From contig CM039509.1 in NCBI GenBank assembly GCA_022432975.1, forward strand, positions 12,852,095-12,916,094: a stretch of DNA of 64,000 nucleotides, given 5' to 3'. Of this stretch, positions 1 through 14,286 are shown piece after piece. Source of the stretch: Begonia masoniana (lineage: Eukaryota; Streptophyta; Magnoliopsida; Cucurbitales; Begoniaceae). Position numbers and translations under genes: made by a program. The notes under the pieces are model-generated. The model was not told where the DNA came from, ran no database searches, and saw only the letters and a program-made list of their open reading frames with translations. Within the stretch, counting starts at the first letter, position 1. Every line of letters starts with the position of its first letter.

Positions 1-1364
<1,364 letters not shown>

Positions 1365-1807
1365 AACTCCACTTCGCTTAGTTGATATTTTCTCTATCTT
1401 CTCTATCGCCCGTATCATTCCTCGGCGTGATTAATGATCTGGGTTCTAATCCATCGAAAACAGTGCAGCTGAAGTCGCCAAATCTCTCCTCCACTAGTGT
1501 CACTGAAGCGTTGCATGTTGTTCCCATTATCGGCCATCATGCGTTCCATCATACGTGACTGATGCCGACCAGCTCAGTTAAAACAATCGTGGGGCGTTGC
1601 CTCTGTCATTTGCCTCACCTTGATTCACTCTCACCATTCTGAAAATCCTATACATATTACTACTCAACTTTTTTTTTTTATTAATAAATAGAACGGGTAC
1701 ATAAACTTAACACTTACAGTTGGTGGAGCGATCTCACGGGGCGGATGGCCAGTCAGACATTTACAGAATCGCTTTTAAAACCTGATTTTCGCTCTTATAC
1801 GCATTTC
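1365..1807 (-). mobile_element. decayed interior and leader of a minus-strand gypsy element
   Basis: There is no usable reading frame. Around 1700-1735 the text resembles the untranslated leader of element E near 27610-27640 (shared 'ACACTTACAGTTG'). Just before 1808 is a mutated form of the tRNA-Met primer-site complement. I infer that almost the whole interior of this element has been deleted, leaving leader next to LTR. Confidence 0.35.
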
Positions 1808-3083
1808 TGTTACAGCCCAACCCTTTCCCGATCGGGATCCGAGAGCCAAGCCCTCACTCCGGACATTTAAAAACATGACATATTTTTTTTTGAACTTTAC
1901 TTTTAAACTTTAACAAAATACAAATCAGAGATAAGAAATCAGAAGACTATTAAAAATTTGGACTACAGTGATAGAAGATCGAAGACAACAGGAAGAAACA
2001 TAGAAACCCTAAAAAAAACACTTTACATAGAGAGCAACTCGGTGAAATCAATTAAGAATGACAAGAGAGACGAGAACTAATTTAAAACTGGGTTACAGAG
2101 TGAATAACAAAAAACTAGGGAAAATAAGAAACAAAATGGACTACGGAGTGAATAAGCGAATAAAAAAAAAAAAAAAAAAGGCGAGCGATCGACCAACAGG
2201 CAATCGACCGCAATAGCTCTGGAAAATTTCTTTCCAGAGCGCGGCTTCCTCCTCCGTTTACTCTTCCTTTCTTTTCGTCTTTTCCGGCATACAAATACTC
2301 CTAACACAACGCTTTCACAATTCATTAGCACTAATTCCTCCAAATGCCACACGCACCACCGTAATACATTTCGACATAAGAACAAACACGATACACGTAC
2401 GCACTCCAAAACGACTCAAAACATATTTAACACTGAAATGCATTTTCACGAAAACGAACTGGCGCGGGGATTGTTTAAAAACTAAAACATTTCCTCCTGC
2501 TAAAATCACCAAGCAGTAGTTCATAAAATCTAGATAAAATCTTAACAAAACGTTTTTATAAATTCAATTTCCAAAACGTTTAAAGAAACATCAAAACAGA
2601 TCTCAAAAAATCATAGTATGTCCAATCATACAATTTTCCTATGTTGTCGATTCAATTTAAAATTCTGAAAACCATTTACGTACATCCTCACGTTTGTCAA
2701 AAAAAATGCACACAGACTGCAAAGCACACTCACGGGCACATCATTCGATAATCGGTTCATAAGTCGGCAGAAAAATTCTCTTTCTCACCTGTTCAAAAAC
2801 ACCTACACAAGAAAAACAGTACGTAAAGCTAAAGGATCAGTAAATCTACGTGAACGACAATGCATTGCGAGCGTCATGTATTCATTAGAGCCGTGTACAT
2901 GCTGTTATACCTTTCCATTTACTTTTTGTGTACCTTTTGTTTTCTTTTCGTTTCTCTTTTCGTTTTCCTTTTGTTTCCTTTTCATTTACCTTTAGTTTTC
3001 CTTTTCATTTACCTTTTCCTTTTAGTTTACAATGTTATTTTGCTTTTTGTTTTCCTTTTCATTTACCTTTTCTTTTCGTGAAA
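1808..3083 (-). mobile_element. truncated long LTR of the palindrome-bearing family
   Basis: It begins TGTTACAGCCC, a typical LTR edge read on the complementary strand, and stops at the scaffold gap. 2425-2560 matches the LTR at 35410-35560 (shared 'TTTTCACGAAAACGAACT'-like text and 'CCTTAACAAAACGTTTT'). 2820-2900 matches 41220-41270 ('AGTAAATCTACGTGAA'). A hairpin at 2216-2240 (10-bp arms, CTCTGG/CCAGAG core) and a decayed CGATCG cluster at 2181-2210 correspond to the palindrome block of the LTRs at 40235 and 43213. Confidence 0.6.
2903..3083. repeat. pyrimidine-rich CCTTTT(G/C)(A/T)TT microsatellite at a gap edge
   Basis: Irregular 11-14 bp repeats of CCTTTT followed by GTTTT, CATTTA or CGTTT run into the gap. 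The LTR at 41455-41490 has a short version of the same text, so this looks like an expanded LTR-internal run or a read-error product at a contig end. Frames open across it are low-complexity only. Confidence 0.7.
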
Positions 3084-3183
3084 NNNNNNNNNNNNNNNNN
3101 NNNNNNNNNNNNNNNNNNNNNNNNNNNNNNNNNNNNNNNNNNNNNNNNNNNNNNNNNNNNNNNNNNNNNNNNNNNNNNNNNNN
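3084..3183. other. 100-N scaffold gap
   Basis: Exactly 100 N, as at 32168 and 47412, so this is a placeholder of unknown true size. Order and orientation across it are not established by the sequence. Confidence 0.99.
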
Positions 3184-3377
3184 ACGTTTAAAACACTCAA
3201 ACGTAACCTTTTTTTTTTTTTTTTTTTTTTTCTATGTTGTCTCCAAAATAGAGTGGTTGTATCTTTGGGAATAAAAAACTATGGGTCCACGGGAGTGTAG
3301 GTTTGTCCACAGTGCTACGCTAGACTCCTGTTTCTTCGATTTTCTTGGCATGAAAGCTTACTTGCTATGATGAGAGA
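3184..3377. other. left flank of the H insertion, copy 1
   Basis: After a T homopolymer near 3210-3231, the text from 3238 matches 54780-54922 with small indels ('GTCTCCAAAATAGAG', 'TTTCTTCGATTTTCTTGG'). The same sequence therefore flanks the H insertion at both ends of the window. It holds no gene. Confidence 0.8.
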
Positions 3378-3382
3378 ATTTT

Positions 3383-4785
3383 TAACCCCCAAATTTCATA
3401 GCGGTAAGTTAGAAGTGTTCTGGTAGGTAATTATTCAAGTCTATGAGATATGTGATGAGGGTTGTAAGTGTTGAGCAAATGAGGTTTTATGGGTTGACAA
3501 TCAAAAGCCTTAAGGAGAAATTGAAAAGTCAAAAATTATGAACCATAAGAAGTGAAGTATTTAAATGATGCAATTAAATGGAAGAGTGGTTTAGATCGTG
3601 AACCACTTGGATTAATGAAGAAAAGAACAAGGATTGAATATGGAGACAAGGAGGTTTGTACCATTCAAACCACATGTGTGTGAACAGTCAAAAGATTACC
3701 ACCCAATAGAATTTGTCATTTTAATGAAATAAAATTTGAGAAAATTGATTGATGGAATAGATGAACTGCAGCTAGACAAAGTTATAGTAAAGGGAATTTA
3801 AATTGAGTTTTAGGGTAACGATGAATGATATTTTAAGTTCTTGATGTTATAGCATGAGGTAGCTTTAAGATTTGAGGTGTAATGTAAAGTATTGATGAAC
3901 CTTGGAAAAATTAATAAGTGACTACTGTTAACTTTAGCATGATGAAAAAAGCTAGAGTAGAACAAGTGACAGGGATGTAAGAGTCCGGGTGATAATTGAA
4001 TCCTTTCATGTCAATAGCATCGCGCAATTGAGCTAGGTAGTGCTGAGTAGTGAAATTCAAAACTATTCGGGATGCAGGGATTATTATTAGTACCAGATGG
4101 AAGTTTAAGATTGTAATGGATTGGGATTTTTCTGTGGCAACGCACAAAGTTAGAAGATACGTTTTGGAATGAGTAAGTTTGACGAATACTAAGGACTCAA
4201 ATTTAAGGATAAAATTTTGTAAGGAGGGTGGATTGTAACACCCGAAATTTTCCTAGCGTGTAACTAGAAGTGTGATGTGGAGTTAATTTACTTCAAGTCT
4301 ATGAATATGTGATAGGGTTGTAATGTTTAGCAAAAGAAAGTTTTTGGTTGACCAGTCAAAAGCTTAAGTGAGAAATTGAAAAGTCAAAATGTTATTAACC
4401 AATAAGAAGTGAATAATTTAAATGAATGCATTAAATGGAAGAGGTGGTTTCGAGAGTGACACTTTGCTTAATGAGAAAGAAGAAGATTGCACATGTGGAG
4501 AGAAGGGATTTTTGCCATTCAAACCCACATTGTTTGAAATATCAAAAGAATTTACCAACCAATAGAAATTGTCTTAAAATGAAATAAAATTTGAGAAAAT
4601 TAGATGGAAAGAGATTTAAGGTGCAGCCACACGTTGGGATTAAAAGAGAAGGGGAGACGGGTTTGAATGAAATTTTAAGAGAAATTTGGCAAAACAAAAA
4701 AGTAAGAGAAAATCTTAAGTGAAAAAGACAAACTTGGAAAAACAAAAAGCTAGTCATCTTCTCCTCTTTCTTCCTCCTCTCCACG
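3383..4785 (+). mobile_element. element H, copy 1, part left of the E insertion
   Basis: The target duplication ATTTT (3378-3382) precedes a corrupted LTR start. About 380 bp of LTR is followed by roughly 470 bp of element interior that ends in a polypurine tract, and then a second LTR start (TGTAACACCC at 4234). The 5' LTR has thus lost its 3' part together with nearly all the interior. The second LTR is interrupted at 4785 by element E, with target duplication CCACG at 4781-4785. There is no coding capacity. Confidence 0.65.
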
Positions 4786-6892
4786 TGGTACGCCCGATTA
4801 TCGACCCGTTTGTCACACAAACCTGTACTGACTAATGTTCTACCATATTAGTTTTTTTAAAAAAATAAACTTGCAGCGGAAATCATTTGAACAAACTGAA
4901 GCTAAACAAATCATAAAAAGTGTTTGATGCTCGGGCGAAATGTTAGCAATATTCGTCCAAGAGAAAAAATAGTTAAATCAAACGAATTTCTTAAAAGTGG
5001 GAATGTCAAACGCATCCGCCGCTGAACCGAGTCACGGAAGAGTCTGCAAAAGAACACCGACAACATCATCCTTTCACAAGCGACAAATCTACACCTTCCT
5101 ATGGTTTTTACTCACTACATCCACCGGTCGCTAAAAACGACAAGACTTCCTACACACATCCGGTAATTTACACAAGACGCCATCCACCGGTGACTAACTA
5201 CAAAAGCTCCCTACTCATCCGTGAGTTTCACCCGACATCCCCGGTGACTAAAACGACAAAAACTCCCTCCATCATCCGGAATTTCTGAGACAACATCCGA
5301 TAGACTAACCTACACCTTCCAGACGTCAGACGGCTCTGCCGTGAGTTTTTTTTTTTTTTTTTTACTGAACATCATCCGATTTGCTTTTCCTAAAGACATC
5401 CTTTCCTGATGGAGAACATCACGCACATTTACTCCATAGTCATAATCTACCGTTAGAAACAGAATACATTTCTACCTACTCCTCACTACATACCAACACC
5501 AATTACATAAAGAATTTTGCTTACGTTGTCAAGACCCTTCAGAAACAACTCAAACCAGTACATTAATCAAATCCAGTAAAAATACTACATTTAAAAACTC
5601 GACATAATCACTGTTATCAAAAAATCTCACACAAAAGTGTTCAAGTACGAACCACTTACTTGTTATGGAAACTTAACATTTCTAAATTTCAAACACTGAT
5701 CAACTAAACCTTCTCAACCAACAAACTCATTTGAATCGCCCTCATCAGTTCACCAGGTCCTGTAGCAGGAGTGTGCACCCCCAAACCAGTCTATCCTCAA
5801 AACTCAGAGATTCAGCCTGCTGTCACTCTTCACCTACATCACAAAACCTCACTATTATCCTAATGCTAAGTAAGCAAAGCAATGAATAAAAGAAACGAAG
5901 AAATGCCGAAACATAAATTCCTAACAGCAATTTCTACCCTTTCGCCTCTCAGTTGTTCATGGCGCTTGTTTCTGATCAGATCCCCCTTGTAAATTGGGAG
6001 TTGGATCAACTCTCGCGCAAAGTATAAATATCACGTCCTCATAGGTTTGGATTAGCTCCCTTAACAGTAATGCTAAGTCACTGTTCAGATCCCCCTGTGA
6101 TTGGGAGTTGGATCAACTCTCCCCCAAAGTATAAATATCCACTGTCTCATTAAGGTCGGATTATTTCCCTGAACAGTAAAACTGATCAATAACTGTTGTT
6201 CAAATAGGTTCAAATCCTTCCATGCCAACAGCCTTCAAATCATTTTCGTTATACTTTTTAAAACGATGCATAACGCACAGACCATCCCAGTAAACACAAT
6301 CCTACCGTTTTTGTTATGTAGGCCCAAGTGCACAGCAACTTTCACTTTACCCTTGCTCTCCCTGGAAATGCTCGGTTTCAAACTACTGTACGTCAGACGA
6401 TCTTCTCACCGTATTCATAGAAAGATATCAATTATATTTTTTCTAAGCCTCATTCTCATCTATTCGGAATCATGGAACTAGCTTGGAAGCTTATTCATGG
6501 TGTATTTCCGATTCAACACTACACCCGAGCTCAACTCTCTCACAGTATGCCTCGAAACTTCACCATTGTACTCCCTCGCTATCTAATTGTTAAATCACAT
6601 ACAGACTAGACGCTTACCTAGGTTTGAAAGAGAATCGAGTGGGAGTAAAGAAATCGCTCGAAGGTTTTTCTTGTGAGAGCTGAAGGCTGGGAGGGAATAA
6701 GGGAATTGGTGGCGCTACCGAGCACTAAACCCCAACATCCTAACCTTAAATACATTATCCATTTTTAAAATCTTTATTACCTTGCTGCCCTTGCCTAGTC
6801 ATTTATAACCTAGATCAATAACTTCCCTCAACCCTTCTATAAAGTACATCATTAATAATAATTTAAATTTTGACTCAATGGACCGGTGCACA
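4786..6892 (-). repeat. 3' LTR of element E, copy 1
   Basis: Aligns end to end with 18237-20327. It holds the same ~60-bp tandem repeats (about 5050-5290) and the duplicated ~109-bp block near 5960-6180. Many one-base indels. Right edge reads CCGGTGCACA where the clean copy has CCGGGTGCTACA. Confidence 0.85.
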
Positions 6893-9800
6893 ATCTACCC
6901 TCCTTAAAAAGAATTTTGTCCTCAACATTCAGTACCTGAATAGTTCCGGATATGGTCCACATGTCCTGCTAGCGCTCCTATGTGTGGCCTCCTCAACATT
7001 CTGGTTGTGCCATAATACCTTTACCCCAGTGGAACCTTTTTGTTGCCGTCTACCTGTACTGCATATCAAGATCCCTTACTGGTCTCCTCATAATAATAGG
7101 AGAATGACTTCAATGTTCTGCTGTTCTATACTCTGGTGAGGAGCTCTAACACTTTCTTTGTATGGAAACGTGAAACACATTAATGAATTCCCTCTAGAAG
7201 AGGCTGTAACTGAAGTTGATATGCTTACTGTCTCCATTCTCTTCACGACGTTTGGAAGGCCCAATATATCTGGGGTTTATTGCCTCTTTTCCTCCTTCCC
7301 CCAATCTCACAACGCCTTTGAAGGTGACAACTTAAGGAAACTTCATTACCAACATCAAATTCTATTCTCTTCGCTTTTTTGTCTTCATAGCTTTTCCTGC
7401 CGACTTTGAGCTGTTAAGATCCTTGTCGGATAAGAGCAATCTTCTCCACTTTCTGCTGCGCAATGCTCAAGACCAATCAACTGTGCCTCGCCAACTTCCA
7501 TTCCAATACAATGGAGAGCGGCACTTCCGTCCATACAATTCCTCGTATGGTGTCATGCCTATTGTTTCCTGAACTGTTATTAATAAGAGAACGTCACCAC
7601 TGGTAAATACTTACTCCAAGACCCTTGAAATTCCAGCATAAAAAAAAAAGAAAAAAAAAAACACAAGCCCGAAGCATATCCTCCAACGTTAGATAGTTCT
7701 CTCGGATTGTCCCATTGGGTTTTTTGAGGATGAAAGGCTGCATGCTAAAACTAAGCTGTGCCCCCCTGGCCTTTGTGCCACTTTTCCAAAACTTAGATGT
7801 AAATCTGGGTCTTCGCTGAACCTATGGTGTTGGTAACACCATGCTGCAGTCTAACAACTTCGTCACATACAACTCAGCCAATTGATCCACCGAGTATGTT
7901 ATTCATTCATGGCAAAAAAGTGAGCTGATTTGTTTAAACTCAACTACTACCCGATGCATCGTGACTTTTTAACACTGTTTTAGGGTATCCTATAACAAAA
8001 TCCATAGTTAATTTTGTTCCCATTCTATTCGGAACTGGTAAGGGTTGTAAGTTCCTGGGGTCTCTTATTTTCAGTCTTTGACTTGCTGGCAGACCAGACA
8101 TGACTCCCATACACCGCCACCTTCTCTTTATATCTGGCCCCCAATAATGCTGCGTGCGCTCCTACAACTTCGTACTTCCAGGATGACAGAAGTCTGGAGG
8201 ATGGCCCCTCAGATAGGATCTCCTTCCTAGCTCATATCAGCCGGAACAAACCAGCTATTTCCGAAACTTGAGAAGTCCGTCAGCTGAGCAGTTGAAATCC
8301 CTTGTCAGTAGAATTCCTATGCACAACTTATACTTATTACCCTCAGTTTCATGGTCAGTTGAACTTCCTTTATTTGCTCCAAAATAGTTGGGCCTAAAGA
8401 TATGGCTGAAAGCAGGCTGACTACCTAGCACCGCTTCCAGGTTAAATCTTTGGATTCTGTTCTAAGCCTTTGTAGGTCTAGAGTCAAAGCAAAACTAAAG
8501 GGTCCGTCCTCTACTAAAGCATCAGCTACTACATTCGCCTTGCCAGGGTGGTACTTAATCTAAATCAGTAGTCTATTGACACACTCTAAACCACCTACGT
8601 TCCTCCTATTTATTTCTCTTTTGCGTAAAATATATTTCATACTTTTATGATCCGAAAATACCTCACAGGTTGGTCCATACAGTATTCCTCCAAATCTTTA
8701 ATGCAAAGACCACAGCACTAGTTCTAGTCATGTGTAAGTAGTTCTTCTCATGTGTCTTTAACTGTCTTGAGGCATAGGCTAGTACTCTTCCCTCTGCACA
8801 AGACACAGCCAATTCCACCTTGGATGCTCAAGACCACTCAACTGTGCCTCCTCCAACTTCATTCCAATACATTGAGATCCTGCACTTCCGTCCATACAAT
8901 GCCTCGGATTGTTGTCTTCCTAGGTTTCCTGAACTGTTATATAGGAACTCACCCAATGGTAAATACTTACTCAAGAACCTTGAAATTCCAGCACCAAGCC
9001 CGAAGCATATCCTCCAACGTTCAGATATTCTCTCGATTGTCCATTGGTTGATGATGAAAGGCTGTGCTAAACAAGGCTATTGTCCCCTAGCCTTGTGCAA
9101 ACCTTTTTCCAAAACTTAGATTAAATCTTGGAGTCTCGGTCTGAAACTATGGTGTTTGGAACACCATTCGTCTAACAACTTCGGCACATACAAATCAGCC
9201 AATTAACAAGCGATATGTCTCTTCATATTGCAAAAATTGAGCTGTTTTGGTTAAACGATCAACAACTACCCAGATTGCATCTTACCTTTTTTTACTGTTT
9301 TAGGGTAATCCTATAACAAAAGCCATAGTTATTTGTTCCCCATTTCTATTCGGGAACTGGTAAGGGTTGTAATGGTTCCTGAGGTCTCTGATGTTCGCGT
9401 TGACTTCGCTGGCAACCAACATGACTCCACATACTCCGCCACACTTCTCTTTATATCTGGCCACCAAGTAAGGCCTGCTTGAGATCCTGTACACTTCGTA
9501 CGTTCCAGGATGAACATAAAGTCTGGAGGAATGAGCCTCAGATATGATCTCCTTCCTAAGCTCAGTAAGCAGCCGGAACAGACCAGCTATTCAACTTGAG
9601 ATCATCAGCTGGCAGTTTAATTCGCGACTTGTCAAGTAGATTCTATGCACAACTTAACTTATTACCTCAGTGTCCTTCTTTGACTCCTTTATTTTCTCCC
9701 AAATAGTTGGCCTCAAAGAATATGCCTGAAAGCATGCTGACACCAACCACAGCTTCCAGTTAAAAATCTTTGGAATTCTGTCCTAAGCCTTTGGTGATGT

Positions 9801-12800
9801 CTAGAGTCAAAGCGAAACTAAAGGGGCACTCTACCAAATCATCACTACTACATTCGCCTTGCCAGGGTGGTACTTAATCTCAAAATCATATTCTGACAAA
9901 CTCTAACCACCTAACGTTGCCGTCATATTAGTTTCCTTTTTGGCGTGAAAATATATTTCAAAACTTTTATGATCGAAATACCTCACAGGTTTGTCCATAC
10001 AGGTAGTGCCTGCCGACCAAATTCTTTAATGCAAAGAAAGACCACAGCAACGCTAGTTCTAAGTCATTGTGTACGAGTAGTTCTTTCTCAATGTGTCTTT
10101 AAAACTTTCTTGAGGCATAGGCTATTACGCTTCCCTCTTGCATCAAGACAACATCCAATCCAACCTTGGATTCGTCAAGACCAATCCCCCAAACTGTGCA
10201 TCTCCAACTTCAGTCCAATACATTGGAGATCTGCACTTCCGTCATACAATGCCTCGTTGGGTCATGCCTATTGTTTCTCTGAAAACTGTTATTATAACGA
10301 GAACTCAACCATGGGAAATACTTACTCCAAGAACCTTGAAATTCCGCACACAAGCCCGACAGATCCTCCACGTTTTAGATAGTTCTCTCGGATGGTCCAT
10401 TGTTTTGAGGATGAAAGGCTGGCGAAAACTAAGCTGTGCCCCCATAATCCTTGTGCAAACTTTTCCAAAACTTAGATGTAAATCTGGAGTCTCGGTCTGA
10501 AACTAGGGTGTTTTGGAACACCAGATGCCTAACAACTTCGTGCACATACAACTCACCAGTGATCCATCGAGTATGTTATCCTTCATTGGGCACAGTGAGC
10601 TCTTTGGTTAAAAACGATCAACTACTACCCAGATTGCATCGTGACCTTTACTTTTTTAGGTAATCCTATAACAAAATCCATAGTTATTTGTTCCTAACCC
10701 ATTTCTATGCGGGAACGTAAGGGTTGTAATGTTCCTGAGGGTCTCTGATGTTCAGCTTTGACTTGCTGGCCAAAACCAACATGACTCCACTACTCCGCCA
10801 CACTTCTCTTCATATCTGCCACCAATAATGCGGCGTGAGATCCCTGTACAAATAACTCGTACGTCCAGGATGAACATAAAGTCCTGGAAATGAGCCTCAG
10901 ATAGGATCTCCTTCCTAAGCTCATTATCACGGACTCAAACCATCTATTTCGACAACTTGAGATTCCATCGCTGAGCAATTGAAATCCGACTTGGTCAGTA
11001 GATTCTATGCCAACTTATACTTAATTACACTCAGTTTCATTCATTTGAACTTCTTTTTTTCTCCAAAATAGTTTTGGCCTCAAAGATATGGCGTACAGCA
11101 TGGCTGACCACTAGACACAGCTTTCCGTTAAATCGTTGGAATTCTGTCTCTAAACCTTTTGTATTGTCCTAGAGTCCCAAACAGAACTAAAGGGTCACTC
11201 TACTCAAAGCATCCCTACTACATTCGCCTTGCAGGGTGGTACTTAATCTCAAATCATGAGTCTTTGACAAACTCTAACCAACCACTTACTTGCCTCATAT
11301 TTAGTTTTTCCTTTTGCGTGAAAATTATTTCCGACTTTATGATCCAAAATACCTCACATGTTTTGTCCATACAGGTACGTGCTCAAATCTTTAATGCAAG
11401 ACCACAGCAGCTAGTTCCTAAGTCATGTGTTAACGATAGTTTCTTCTCATGTGTCTTTAAACTCCATTGAGGCATAGGCTTATTACTCTTCCCTCTGGCA
11501 TCAAGACACAAGCCAAATCAACCTTGGATGCGTCAATAATGCTAACCGTACCATTTTCTACTAGGAATGTAAAATTTAAGCATTGGTCATTTTTTATGTT
11601 TTCAAGTCTGGAAACTGGATTCACTTTATCATCCAATTATACTTCACTTCTTCCTGTTAACATAATAAGGGGTTTTGCAATCTTTGAAACATCCTCGATG
11701 AATTGTCATAAATATCCTGCTAATCCAAGGAACTTCGATATCATGGCATTCTTCGTTTTGAGGCCATTCCTTAACTGCTTGACCTTGGCTGGTCACAGAT
11801 TCCCATCTCCAAGATCCCATGACCAATAAATGAAAACCTTGTCCAACCAACTCACACTTAGAAATTTGGCCTCAAGTTGGTGCTGCCTCATAATCCTAAA
11901 ACCCAAGCTTAAGTGTCCGCATGATCTTCCTTAGTTTTCTAGATAGATTAGAATGTTCATCTTGAAGACTATGACAATTTGTCCAAAACTCGTGAAACAC
12001 CCTTTCATGAGATCCAGGAAGGCTGCTGGAGCTTTGTCAACCAAAAGACATAACCAAAAACTCATAATTCCATACCTTGTGCAAAAGGCGTCTTTGGATA
12101 TCTTCGGATTTTACCTTCAGCTGGTATAACCCGGACCTAAGGTCAATCTTAGCGAAAAATCTTGCAACCCTAAGCTGGTCAAATAAGTCATCAATCCTCG
12201 GTAAGGTAATTTGTTCTTGACAGTTAGCTTATTCACTTCTCTATAGTCTATGCACATACGCATTGGCTGCCATCCTTCTTTTTGACAAAAAGGACATGTC
12301 GCCCATGGTGAAAGTCTAGGGCGTATGAACCCCTTTTCCAACAAGTCCCTAACTGTTTCTTCAACCTCTTTAGTTCTGTTGTGCTAGTCTATATGGTATT
12401 CTAGATACTGGCTCAGCGTCGGGGTAAACATCTACCACGAATTCATTTCCCTATCCTTGGCAAACCAAAAGATCATGCTAAAAATACTTCTGGAAAACCT
12501 TGGACAACTTAAAACATCCTTGGTGTTCGTTTTCCTACGTTTGGTGTTTCGCCCTAAAACGCTAGCCAAAAAGCACAAATTCGCTGCAAGAGGCAGGGTC
12601 TTGTGTTAATAAAGTCATTACAGACATTTCTTACTTTTCCTTGAGGCTTTAAAGGTGTGTTTTTCAAACTACCAGGGGGTGGAAGCTAACTATTCCATCC
12701 TACAATCTATTGTGGCATGATGCTTAAACAACCAGTCCATTCCATGATTACATCAAATCCTAATTATCCATAATTATAAGATCACTAGGTCGCTTACACT

Positions 12801-14127
12801 CCCTACTAACCTTCGCTGCCAAGCATCAACATTGTTGAGTGCATGCCGTCATCAGAGGCACTGCAACATTATACACATCATTGAAGGGTTAACTGTACTC
12901 TAACTTATCAGCAAAGCAGCTAGGCCTATAATGAATGTGTGGCACCGAATCTATTAAGTAAAAGCATGCCCACAGTTGATCAATATGTACCTGACACCAT
13001 AGCAGGCTGGTCACTCACCGCACTCCGTCATGGAGAAATGCTTGGTTTGTCATAGTAGGCCACTCTTGGAACCGGACAAAATCCTCTGCTAATTTGGCCG
13101 AACCTGTTACAAGTGGTAGCATCTGGTGATTCTATCTTCGAGCACCGATCCCATCCTTGAAACGTGTGGTCCAACCTCCTCAGAAACAGTTTTGAAACAC
13201 TTTCCAAGGCCCAGTCTGGCATTCCCCCGATGGTTCTGTAAACCTTTAGGACACTGGGAAAAATTCCTGACATTCTGTAACCTTTCCCCCTACTCCTTGG
13301 CTATTTTGGCCTTCACTTGGGGGGGGCCGCTCCTTGTCTTTCGGTCCTCTTTGTTTGGTGTGGCTAGTTAAACCTTGTGGGACCTCCTTTGGTCTTGACA
13401 CTTCCTTCCAGCTTCTTCCACTTCCACGGGCAGTGGACACAACCTCACTGAAGGTCAAGACCCTTGATTCCACAAAATTTAAACGCCAACAGTAAATTTC
13501 TGGCTTCAGTCCTGCATAACTTGAACACCTTATACCTCGTCGGTTGTGAGCAAAATGCCCAAGCAAACCTATCAAAACTCTAACTGCCTATATATTTCGG
13601 CCACAAGACCCTTTCTGCTTCAGGTTCAAGAATTCTACTTCTTCGCGTTCTGTACTGTGCTTGGTGAATACTTCTCATAGAAAATGTCCTTGAATCGGGA
13701 ACGGGCATTGCTACACGTCGGTGGTGTTCTCCATGGCCTTCCCCACCAGAGTTGTGCTTCGCCAGCCAAGTAAATGTTGCTCAGTGACCTTATCTCCTTC
13801 TCCTATGCTGCGCACCTAAACCTGCTCTCTATCTTCTAAGCCACCCTTCATGCCACACAGGATCCGATGACTGACCATCCAAACGTGGGTTCTTAAGTCT
13901 CCGGAATCTATCCCCGGAATGTTCTCATTGCTAAACACTAGTTGGCACTTCCTTGTACTCCCGTTCAGCATATCTCCTATTCGATCGATTTGCTGCGCAT
14001 TAGTTCTGCCCCTGGCCCCCCTGTCGCACTAGATCTGTCAACTGTCCGATTACACTAGAATCTTCTGCGCTTCCCGGAGTTGGTGGCTCTCGTCTGCACT
14101 CCTTGGCCTTCCCGGGCGTCTAGACTT
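6893..14127 (-). pseudogene. gag-pol of element E, copy 1, frame destroyed
   Basis: From right to left (5' to 3' on the minus strand): gag about 13370-14127, zinc knuckles about 13090-13360, protease about 12830-13090, reverse transcriptase about 11540-12830, triplicated RNase H-integrase 7470-11535, integrase tail 6980-7469. Short frames that survive, such as 75 codons at 12117-12344, still show reverse transcriptase text ('[13 protein letters not shown]'). No functional product is possible as written. Whether the damage is biological or technical cannot be decided from sequence alone, but the same stretch is clean in the adjacent copy. Confidence 0.8.
7470..11535 (-). repeat. triplicated pol segment in element E, copy 1
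   Basis: Three units, 7470-8830, 8831-10177 and 10178-11535, are bounded by the same junction text (CCTTGGATGC..TCAAGACCA, noisy) as in the clean copy. Unit lengths scatter around 1353 because of indels. The codon that separates unit 3 from units 1 and 2 in the clean copy is also distinguishable here: TCTTCATATC in unit 3, TCTTTATATC in units 1 and 2. Confidence 0.85.
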
Positions 14128-14286
14128 TTTGCTATATTCCCTGCGCAGGTTAACTATTTTCCTAAACCTAAATTACTAAAGCTAACGTACAACACTTACA
14201 GTTTGTTTGAGTACTCCCATGCAACGACTGGCATTGATGAGTAATCTTTTGAACGGTTTAACTGAATGTTTCTCATGATACCACAC

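Noticed and set aside
2860..3191. Plus-strand frames rich in Phe, Leu and Ser
   Set aside because: Low-complexity translation of a CCTTTT microsatellite, partly across N; looks like membrane segments only by composition.
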